A DNA stretch of 5,895 nucleotides from CAYWLI01 sp964519535 (GTDB taxonomy: Bacteria > Desulfobacterota > B13-G15 > RBG-16-54-18), in assembly GCA_964519535.1 (NCBI GenBank), contig CAZFIR010000022.1, positions 1-5,895 of the forward strand, given 5' to 3'. Under the pieces are notes generated by a model. It had not been told where the DNA came from. It saw only the letters and a program-made list of their open reading frames with translations, and did not search any database. The translations under genes were made by a program, and so were the position numbers. Shown here piece by piece: positions 1 through 5,736 of the stretch (position 1 is its first letter; each line of letters starts with the position of its first letter).

Positions 1-25
1 GGCTGATGAACAGCCTCAAAAAACC

Positions 26-32
26 AAGGAGG
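26..32 (+). promoter_or_regulatory. Strong ribosome binding site of the ACS gene
   Basis: AAGGAGG lies 8 bases upstream of the ATG at 41. This near-perfect Shine-Dalgarno site decides the start. It matters because the reading frame stays open upstream to the window edge, so a longer, bacterial-type ACS would otherwise be possible. Confidence 0.85.
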
Positions 33-40
33 TATGGACA

Positions 41-1288
41 ATGCCTGAGTTTCATGTTGACATAGGGCCACAATACGAAGGTGAGAGGGTGAGGAAAGAG
101 GACCTCCACGTGGAGTTTGGGGGTCCGAAGGTGCCGTACAAAGCCGAGTTAGTCCTTATGAAGGGGCTCGATGAGGTGGAGGACGGCAAGGTGGAGATCG
201 TGGGCCCCGATCTGAGCGATATGCAAGAGGGAGGCAGCTACCCCCTCTTCGTCGAGATCTTCGTAGCGGGAGAGAAGTTGGAAAAGGATATGGAACCCGT
301 TGTCGAGCGCAGGCTGCACGACTTCTGCAACTACATCGAGGGCATCTACCACATGAACCAGCAGGATGATATCTGGTATCGCATCAGCAAGGATGCCTTT
401 AAGAAGGGGTTCACCTCCTTGAAGGAGTTCGGCGAAATCCTCATCTTCGAGTACACCTCGGACATCGATATCATCGAGCGGATGCAGGTCACCTTTTATA
501 CCGAAGAGGCGAAGGTCAAAGAAAAAGTGGAGATGGCCCGAAAGATCTATGAAGAGCGGCGGGCCCGGGCCAGGGGGTTGAAGGAAGACGACGTAGATGA
601 GTTCTACGGCTGCGTCCTCTGTCAGAGCTTTGCTCCGACCCACTGTTGTATCATCACCCCGGAGCGGATCGCCAACTGTGGGGCCATCAACTGGTTCGAT
701 GGCAGGGCGGCCTCAAAGATGGACCCCGAGGGCCCCATCTTTCAGGTGCCCAAGGGCGAGACCATCAGCGTCTTCAAAGGTGAATATAGCGGTGCGGATG
801 AGACCATTCAGGAGCGGTCCCTCGGGTCTGTTGAACAGGTATGGATCCATAGCGCCATCGAGTACCCCCACACCTCGTGCGGCTGCTTTCAGGCCCTCTA
901 CTTCTATATCCCTGAGGTGGACGCCTTTGGCATCGTGCACCGAGACTTCAAGGGCGACACCCCGCTGGGGATGCCCTTTTCCACCATGGCTGGTGAGGCC
1001 AGCGGTGGGAGGCAGGTAGAGGGGATGTGCGGTATGGCCCTGGAATATATCCATTCGCCCAAGTTCTTCCAGTACACCGGCGGGATGAAACGGGTGGCCT
1101 GGATGCCCAAGGAGGTCAAGGAACGCTTCAAGGATGCCATTCCGGAGGACCTCTACGCAAAGATCGCCACAGAAGAAGATACCACCGACCCCAATGCGTT
1201 GGGCGAATGGCTGAGTCAAAAGGGGCATCCATGGATCAGCGGTGAGGCCCAACAGGAACTGGAGGAGCGCATAGCCAAAGAAGGTTAG
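41..1288 (+). CDS. acsB: Acetyl-CoA synthase catalytic subunit, short CdhC-like form
   Basis: This 415-aa protein is the nickel enzyme that condenses a corrinoid-borne methyl group, CO and CoA into acetyl-CoA (or cleaves it) in the cytoplasmic CODH/ACS complex. The A-cluster ligands are all visible: C191, C194, C203 and C213 for the [4Fe-4S] cluster and bridge, and C280-G-C282 for the distal nickel. The spacings (3, 9, 10, 67, 2) equal those of Moorella AcsB C506, C509, C518, C528, C595 and C597. F197 and W112 fall where Moorella Phe512 and Trp427 shape the proximal Ni site. The offset of 315 residues means that the N-terminal CODH-docking domain of ~730-aa bacterial AcsB is absent. The N-terminus (residues 4-20, with EGERVRKE) resembles archaeal CdhC, which supports the ATG at 41. 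The protein ends in EERIAKEG, without the low-complexity C-terminal tail I associate with archaeal CdhC. Two in-frame TAG codons close the gene (1286-1291). Confidence 0.96.
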   Translation: MPEFHVDIGPQYEGERVRKEDLHVEFGGPKVPYKAELVLMKGLDEVEDGKVEIVGPDLSDMQEGGSYPLFVEIFVAGEKLEKDMEPVVERRLHDFCNYIEGIYHMNQQDDIWYRISKDAFKKGFTSLKEFGEILIFEYTSDIDIIERMQVTFYTEEAKVKEKVEMARKIYEERRARARGLKEDDVDEFYGCVLCQSFAPTHCCIITPERIANCGAINWFDGRAASKMDPEGPIFQVPKGETISVFKGEYSGADETIQERSLGSVEQVWIHSAIEYPHTSCGCFQALYFYIPEVDAFGIVHRDFKGDTPLGMPFSTMAGEASGGRQVEGMCGMALEYIHSPKFFQYTGGMKRVAWMPKEVKERFKDAIPEDLYAKIATEEDTTDPNALGEWLSQKGHPWISGEAQQELEERIAKEG

Positions 1289-1307
1289 TAGCAGGCAAAA
1301 AACTTAC

Positions 1308-1314
1308 GGGAGGA
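1308..1314 (+). promoter_or_regulatory. Ribosome binding site of acsC
   Basis: GGGAGGA sits 5 bases before the ATG at 1320, within the 31-base gap after the ACS gene. The gap shows no hairpin with a T-tract, so readthrough from the ACS gene is expected. Confidence 0.7.
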
Positions 1315-1319
1315 TCGCG

Positions 1320-2681
1320 ATGGCCGTCAAGGGGACAGATCTGGTAAAGCTTATGCCGAAGAAGCAGGGGTGTAAGGAATGCGGGTTTCCCACCTGCTTC
1401 GCCTTTGCCATGAAATTGGCCACCGGGGGTACAGAGGTCAGCGCCTGCCCCCATCTCTCCGATGAGGTGCGGGAGCAGGTAGAGGAGCTGCTTGCGCCAC
1501 CCATCCGGCCGGTCACCATCGGTAAGGGTGAAAAGGCCGTGTTGATCGGTGATGAAGAGGTGATGTATCGACATGAGAAGACCTTCTTCCACCCGCCGGG
1601 CATCGGTGTCCTCGTCTCCGATACCGAGGATGAAAAGGAGATAGAGCGGAAGATTAAGGCCTTGGAGGAGATGCAATTTCTCTGGATCGGCCGCACCTTA
1701 CAGGCCGATCTGGCTGCCTTGCAATGCGTCTCAGGTGACACGGGGAAGTTCACCGCCTTGGTGAAGAAGGTCGTTGAGATGAACGACGCCCTTCCCCTGG
1801 TCCTGATGGCCGATTCGATCGACATCCTGTTGGCCGGTCTGGAGGCCTGTGGCAAGGAGAAGAAACCCCTCCTCTACGCCGTTACCGAGAAGAATATCGA
1901 TGAGGCAATCAGCAAACTGGGCGGGGCCGAGATCCCATTGGCCGTCAAGGCCGAGGGCTTGGAGAAGCTTTCCGCCCTGACCGAAAAGCTGAAAGAGGCA
2001 GGGCTTCAAGACCTGGTCCTGGATACCGGTTCCCGCACGCAGTGGGAGGCTGTTCGGGATCAGATCCTTATTCGCAGGGCCGCCCTCAAGCAGGGATTTA
2101 AACCGTTGGGCTATCCGACCATCACCTTCCCCTGTCAGATGGCGGATGAGCCGCGAAAGGAACTGGCCGCCGCCGCTTCCCTGCTGACGAGGTATGCGGG
2201 GATCATCTGCCTGTCCGATCTGCGCGAGGATGTCCTCTTTCCGCTCGTGGTGCTCAGGATGAATATCTACACCGATCCCCGGGTGCCCATGGCCGTGGAA
2301 GCCAAGATCTATGAGCTCAATCAGCCGACCGACCAGTCGCCGGTACTGCTTACCACGAATTTTGCCCTTACCTACTTCTCGGTGGCCAATGAGATAGAGG
2401 CGACCAAGGTCCCTGCTTATCTGATCATTCAGGACACCGAGGGGTTGAGTGTGCTTACCTCGTGGTCTGCGGGGAAGTTTAACGGAGAGACAGCAGGGGA
2501 GTTCATCAAGAAGAGCGGGATAGAGGGTAAGACCAAGAACAGGAAGATCGTCATCCCGGGACTTCTTGCCCGGATAAGGGGAGAATTGGAAGATGAACTC
2601 CCTGGATGGGAGATCATTGTAGGTCCCAGGGAAGCGGCTGGCATTTCCTCCTTCCTGCCAGAACTGGCGGGGAAGGCCTAG
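1320..2681 (+). CDS. acsC: Corrinoid iron-sulfur protein large subunit (AcsC/CdhE)
   Basis: This 453-aa protein is the gamma subunit of the CFeSP, which carries the methyl group on a cobamide between methyltransferase AcsE (or its archaeal counterpart) and the ACS A-cluster. Residues 5-50 form the small Fe-S domain with ligands C18, C21, C26 and C43 (C-x2-C-x4-C-x16-C). The cluster reductively reactivates Co(II) to Co(I). Residues ~90-315 match the TIM-barrel part. Residues ~320-453 match the C-terminal cobalamin-binding domain, including TTNFALTYF (345-353), the segment around LTSWSAGKF (379-387) and the IPGLLARIRGELE region (412-424). Length is close to the ~446 aa of Moorella AcsC. It starts 31 bases after acsB. 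The small subunit gene acsD, with which it forms a heterodimer, is not adjacent and must be elsewhere. I see no disruption or missing ligand. Confidence 0.96.
   Translation: MAVKGTDLVKLMPKKQGCKECGFPTCFAFAMKLATGGTEVSACPHLSDEVREQVEELLAPPIRPVTIGKGEKAVLIGDEEVMYRHEKTFFHPPGIGVLVSDTEDEKEIERKIKALEEMQFLWIGRTLQADLAALQCVSGDTGKFTALVKKVVEMNDALPLVLMADSIDILLAGLEACGKEKKPLLYAVTEKNIDEAISKLGGAEIPLAVKAEGLEKLSALTEKLKEAGLQDLVLDTGSRTQWEAVRDQILIRRAALKQGFKPLGYPTITFPCQMADEPRKELAAAASLLTRYAGIICLSDLREDVLFPLVVLRMNIYTDPRVPMAVEAKIYELNQPTDQSPVLLTTNFALTYFSVANEIEATKVPAYLIIQDTEGLSVLTSWSAGKFNGETAGEFIKKSGIEGKTKNRKIVIPGLLARIRGELEDELPGWEIIVGPREAAGISSFLPELAGKA
1685..1710 (+). repeat. Perfect 8-bp inverted repeat inside acsC
   Basis: GATCGGCC at 1685-1692 and GGCCGATC at 1703-1710 are exact reverse complements separated by 10 bases. 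They could form a GC-rich mRNA hairpin, with further G:U and C:G pairing just outside. The repeat lies in the codons for residues 122-131 of AcsC, so it may be coincidental; no T-tract follows that would make it a terminator. Confidence 0.5.
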
Positions 2682-2692
2682 ATATCACTAGG

Positions 2693-3196
2693 ATGATGGA
2701 GGAGCTGCAGGAGCTGCTCAATTCTTATCCGGCGAATAGACGCTTCCTCTTACGCATCCTACAGGTGGTTCAGCACACAAGGGGTTTTCTCTCCGAGGAG
2801 GCCTTGGCAGAGGTGGCCCGTCATCTCGAGATCTCGGCCGCCGAGGTCTATGGGGTGGCTACCTTCTACAACCAGTTTCGCTTCATCCCCTATGGCAAAC
2901 ACCATGTCGTGGCATGTTTGGGCACGGCATGTCACGCCATGGGAGGCCAACTCATCCTGGATGCCTTTGAGCGGGAGCTGGATATCAAGGCCGGGGAAAT
3001 AACCCTGGACCATGAGTGGTCTTTGGATCGCGTGGGGTGCATCGGCTGCTGTACCAAGGCGCCGGTTGTGGTGATGAACGACGCCATCCATGCCCGGATG
3101 ACCCCCTTCAAGGTGGAGGAGGTACTTGCAGGGTTGGGTTTGAAGAGGAACAAGGACTCAGAAGGTGAAGAAACAGGTGCAAGGGAACCTCAATGA
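2693..3196 (+). CDS. nuoE: NuoE/HydC-type [2Fe-2S] thioredoxin-like subunit
   Basis: This 167-aa protein belongs to the NuoE/HydC/HoxE family, the small electron-transfer partner of NuoF-type flavoproteins. Residues ~1-60 are the helical N-terminal part, with SYPANRRFLL and the conserved EVYGVATFYNQF segment (51-62). Residues ~70-150 are the thioredoxin-like fold with [2Fe-2S] ligands C75, C80, C116 and C120 in the canonical C-x4-C-x35-C-x3-C spacing; C119 is an additional cysteine. I chose ATG 2693 (ATG 2696 is next), 11 bases after the acsC stop, because the open frame further upstream overlaps acsC and does not look like the family. The ribosome site is weak (GGGGAAGG, about 16 bases upstream), which suggests coupling to acsC translation. 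The charged tail (residues ~151-167) is encoded partly in the 32-base overlap with the next gene. Family membership is clear; whether it serves a bifurcating enzyme or a simple diaphorase is inference. Confidence 0.92.
   Translation: MMEELQELLNSYPANRRFLLRILQVVQHTRGFLSEEALAEVARHLEISAAEVYGVATFYNQFRFIPYGKHHVVACLGTACHAMGGQLILDAFERELDIKAGEITLDHEWSLDRVGCIGCCTKAPVVVMNDAIHARMTPFKVEEVLAGLGLKRNKDSEGEETGAREPQ
3152..3156 (+). promoter_or_regulatory. Ribosome binding site selecting a GTG start
   Basis: AAGGA lies 8 bases before the GTG at 3165, inside the 3' end of the NuoE-like gene. It favours that codon over the in-frame GTG at 3177, although the two differ by only four residues. Confidence 0.5.
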
Positions 3197-5090
3197 TTTC
3201 CAACAAAGGGCACAAGAAAAATGGGAGGCTTTGGAGGAGAACGCCCTTACCGTGCGCATCGGGACCCCCACCTGTGGCCGGGCAGCAGGGTCTCTGGATA
3301 CCCTCCAGACATTTCGAGAGCGGATAGCAAAAGAGGGTGCTGAGGCCCATATCATCGAGGTAGGATGTATGGGCCTGTGCTTTGCCGAACCCCTCGTCAT
3401 GATCCACAACCCTCAATCCGGTCTCCCCCCCATCTTGTATGGCCCTATTACCCACGAACATGTCCAGCGGTTGGTGGAAGGTATTGTCCTGGGGGATGAT
3501 CCCTGTCTGGAACTGGCCCTCGGTACGGTGGAGTTCAAGGAGGATGGGACCCCTTATATTCCTGAGATGCCCCGTTTCGAGATCGAAGAGCGGTTGGCCC
3601 TCAGAAACTGCGGCTACATCGATCCCCTGAATATCGAGCACTACCTGGCACGAGGAGGATATCTCACCCTGCACAAGACCCTGGGTATGGCCCCGGAGGA
3701 GATCATCAGTGAGGTGGAACTGGCGCGGCTGCGGGGTCGAGGAGGTGCTGGATTTCCCACTGCCCGAAAGTGGAAGATTTGCCGCCAGATGGGAGAAGAG
3801 CCGAAGTATCTCATCTGCAATGCAGACGAAGGTGACCCAGGGGCGTTTATGGACCGGGTGGTCCTGGAGAGCGATCCCCATTCTGCCATCGAGGGGATGG
3901 TTATCGCCGCCCATGCCATCGGCGCCTCCCAGGGGTTTATATATACGCGGGCGGAATACCCCCTTGTTATGGAACACTTGAAGGTCGCCCTCTCCCAGGC
4001 CAGGAAGTTCGGGGTGTTGGGAGAGAACATACTCGGCAGTGGTTTCAGCTTTGATATGGAACTGGTGGGAGGGGCAGGGGCCTTTGCGTGTGGTGAAGAG
4101 ACGGCAATGATCGCCTCTATTGAAGGGCAAAGAGGCATGCCCAGGCCTCGTCCCCCTTACCCTGCAGAATATGGTCTGTACGGGGAGCCGACGGTGGTGG
4201 ACAATGTAAAGACCTTTGCCTTGGTGGCGCGTATCATGGAGCAGGGAGGTGAGTGGTTCAGCCAGTTGGGTACCCCTCACAGCAGCGGGACCGCGGTCTT
4301 CGCCCTGGCCGGCCGCGTAGAGCAGATCGGCCTGCTGGAGGTCCCCATGGGGACGACCCTCCGGGAGGTCATATTCGATGTCGGGGGTGGGATCCCTGAA
4401 GGGAGGCGCTTCAAGGCCGTTCAGATCGGCGGGCCTGCCGGCGGGTGTCTCCCTGAAAGCTCCCTGGATTTGCCCGTGGACTACGATTCCCTCCAGGAGG
4501 CAGGGGCGATCATGGGTTCAGGCGGGATGGTCGTCCTGGATGAGAACAACTGTATGGTGGAGACTGCCCGCTTCTTCGTCGATTTTCTTTCCCGCGAATG
4601 TTGCGGCAAGTGTACCATGGGTAGGTTAGGGGTCAAACAGATGCTCCTCATTCTAGAAGATTTTGTGAAGGGTGAGGGGGTTGAAGAGGACCTCGATTTG
4701 CTTGAAGGATTGGCCCGGGATGTTGGTGAGGGGTGCCTTTGCCACCTAGGCGGCAGTGCCGCCAACCCCGTGCTGACCACCCTGCGCTACTTCCGCGATG
4801 AGTATGAGGCCCATGTTCGGGAGAAGCGGTGTCCTGCCTTGGTGTGCAAGGATCTCATTACCTATTATATTGTCCCGGAGAAGTGCGAAAAGGGGTGTGA
4901 GCATTGTGTCCTCACCTGCCCCACGGAGGCCATCGTCACCGACGAACGGACGCGGACCAAGCGAATCGTGCAGGATAAATGCGTCAAGTGTGGGACGTGT
5001 CTCGATGTCTGCCCCCCTGAATACAGTGCGGTGATCAAGGTCTCGCCCCCTGACAAGGTGAAGGAACTGGAGGAAGAGGCCAGTGCCTGA
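3165..5090 (+). CDS. nuoF: NuoF/HydB-type NAD(P)H-oxidising FMN iron-sulfur subunit
   Basis: This 641-aa flavoprotein exchanges electrons between NAD(P)H and Fe-S clusters; the length fits HydB (~600-630 aa) rather than complex I NuoF (~440 aa). Residues ~28-110 form an N-terminal thioredoxin-like domain with C37, C68 and C72; the fourth canonical cysteine position (42) is Gly. Residues ~140-470 are the FMN/NAD domain: GRGGAGFPTARKW (191-203), NADEGDPGAFMDR (219-231), GAGAFACGEETA (303-314) and IEGQRGMPRPRPP (319-331). The cluster motif next to the flavin is C480-G-K-C483-T-M-G486: the usual third cysteine is Gly. The distal ligand is C526, with extra cysteines C479 and C524 nearby. C463, H550, C556 and C561 could form the zinc site known in HydB-type subunits. 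The tail is a double ferredoxin: C574-x3-C578-x2-C581-x3-C585 and C606, C609, C612, C616. It starts with GTG and overlaps its neighbours by 32 and 8 bases. Family assignment is firm; the electron acceptor is unknown. Confidence 0.93.
   Translation: MKKQVQGNLNDFQQRAQEKWEALEENALTVRIGTPTCGRAAGSLDTLQTFRERIAKEGAEAHIIEVGCMGLCFAEPLVMIHNPQSGLPPILYGPITHEHVQRLVEGIVLGDDPCLELALGTVEFKEDGTPYIPEMPRFEIEERLALRNCGYIDPLNIEHYLARGGYLTLHKTLGMAPEEIISEVELARLRGRGGAGFPTARKWKICRQMGEEPKYLICNADEGDPGAFMDRVVLESDPHSAIEGMVIAAHAIGASQGFIYTRAEYPLVMEHLKVALSQARKFGVLGENILGSGFSFDMELVGGAGAFACGEETAMIASIEGQRGMPRPRPPYPAEYGLYGEPTVVDNVKTFALVARIMEQGGEWFSQLGTPHSSGTAVFALAGRVEQIGLLEVPMGTTLREVIFDVGGGIPEGRRFKAVQIGGPAGGCLPESSLDLPVDYDSLQEAGAIMGSGGMVVLDENNCMVETARFFVDFLSRECCGKCTMGRLGVKQMLLILEDFVKGEGVEEDLDLLEGLARDVGEGCLCHLGGSAANPVLTTLRYFRDEYEAHVREKRCPALVCKDLITYYIVPEKCEKGCEHCVLTCPTEAIVTDERTRTKRIVQDKCVKCGTCLDVCPPEYSAVIKVSPPDKVKELEEEASA
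5069..5074 (+). promoter_or_regulatory. Ribosome binding site selecting a GTG start
   Basis: GGAGGA lies 8 bases before the GTG at 5083, within the last codons of the NuoF-type gene. It supports that GTG as the start of the HoxU-like protein and implies coupled translation across an 8-base overlap. Confidence 0.7.
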
Positions 5091-5736
5091 AAAGAATTCT
5101 GTCGAGATCACCATCGATGGGCAGAAGGTGCGGGCCGAGGAAGGGGAGAAGGTCCTCTGGGCTGCCCTCGCCGCAGGGATAGAGATACCGCACCTGTGCG
5201 CCATCAAGGAGGCGGAACCGCCCCTTGGGACGTGCAGGCTCTGCCTCGTGGAGGTCGAGGGGCGAGGGGTAGTCGCCTCGTGTGTGGAACCTGTCAGAGA
5301 GGGGATGGTGGTCCACACGGACGGAGAGCGTGCGCTGGCCCTGCGCAGGAGGGCCATGGAGCTCCTGCTCGCCGATCACCCCTTGGCGTGCAAGGACTGC
5401 GTCAAAAAGGGTAAGTGCGATTTCCTCCGGTTGTCTATCTCTATGAAGGTGAAGCGGCCAAAACAACTGCGCCCCTTCCCCCGTGAGGAGCTCCCCGTGG
5501 ATGCAAGCCACCCCCAGATCATCTTTGATCCCAACAAATGCATCCGGTGCGGGAGGTGTGTGTGGGTGTGCAAGGAAAAGGTGCATGAGGTCCCCTTCGA
5601 CTTCATAAAAAAGGGCTACGAGATGCGGCTCGCCACCTTTATGAACAGGCCCCTGGGTGAAACCAATTGCACGGGGTGCGGGGAGTGCGTGGCAGTCTGC
5701 CCGGTGGCGGCCCTCTGTCTGAAGGGGGAGGAATGA
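5083..5736 (+). CDS. HoxU-like iron-sulfur subunit (N-terminal part of NuoG/HydA/FdhA)
   Basis: This 217-aa electron-transfer protein carries only the Fe-S head of the NuoG/HydA/FdhA families, as in HoxU. Residues ~5-75 are a plant-type [2Fe-2S] domain with C39, C51, C54 and C67 (x11, x2, x12). Residues ~80-118 carry the His-ligated [4Fe-4S] motif H99-x3-C103-x2-C106-x5-C112. Residues ~145-215 are a double-cluster ferredoxin domain with C153, C156, C159, C163 and C196, C199, C202, C206. Four clusters are therefore predicted. The protein stops at residue 217, so there is no [FeFe]-hydrogenase H-cluster domain and no molybdopterin domain. This is probably its natural length, because the next gene starts on the overlapping ATGA. 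It starts with GTG. With the two preceding genes it would form an E-F-U diaphorase-like complex that passes electrons to an enzyme or carrier not seen here. No symbol is assigned because HoxU proper belongs to NAD-linked hydrogenases. Confidence 0.9.
   Translation: MPEKNSVEITIDGQKVRAEEGEKVLWAALAAGIEIPHLCAIKEAEPPLGTCRLCLVEVEGRGVVASCVEPVREGMVVHTDGERALALRRRAMELLLADHPLACKDCVKKGKCDFLRLSISMKVKRPKQLRPFPREELPVDASHPQIIFDPNKCIRCGRCVWVCKEKVHEVPFDFIKKGYEMRLATFMNRPLGETNCTGCGECVAVCPVAALCLKGEE

Noticed and set aside
597..1019. Plus-strand alternative-frame open frame of 140 codons inside the ACS gene
   Set aside because: It overlaps the A-cluster coding region in another frame and encodes an Arg/Pro/Ser-rich sequence without any plausible domain.
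1289..1319. Possible terminator or promoter between the ACS gene and acsC
   Set aside because: The 31-base gap has an A-rich stretch and a Shine-Dalgarno site but no stem-loop with a T-tract and no convincing -35/-10 pair.
2606..2692. Upstream in-frame extension of the NuoE-like gene to an ATG at 2606
   Set aside because: It would overlap acsC by 76 bases and add 29 residues unlike the family N-terminus; the ATG at 2693 gives a normal-length NuoE/HydC protein.
3108..4280. Long open frame of 390 codons on the minus strand opposite the NuoF-type gene
   Set aside because: It lies fully antisense to a gene with unmistakable family motifs, its translation shows no recognisable domain, and such shadow frames are expected in GC-rich coding DNA.
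4749..4763. Near-palindrome GGCGGCAGTGCCGCC in the NuoF-type gene
   Set aside because: The arms are separated by a single base, it encodes the conserved Gly-Gly-Ser-Ala-Ala loop after the C526 ligand, and no T-tract follows; it is best explained by GC-rich Gly/Ala codons.
3165..5736. Assignment of the E-F-U trio to respiratory complex I (nuoEFG)
   Set aside because: The NuoF-type protein has the HydB-like N-terminal thioredoxin domain and C-terminal double ferredoxin that complex I NuoF lacks, the G-like protein is truncated to its Fe-S head, and no membrane subunit gene is present.
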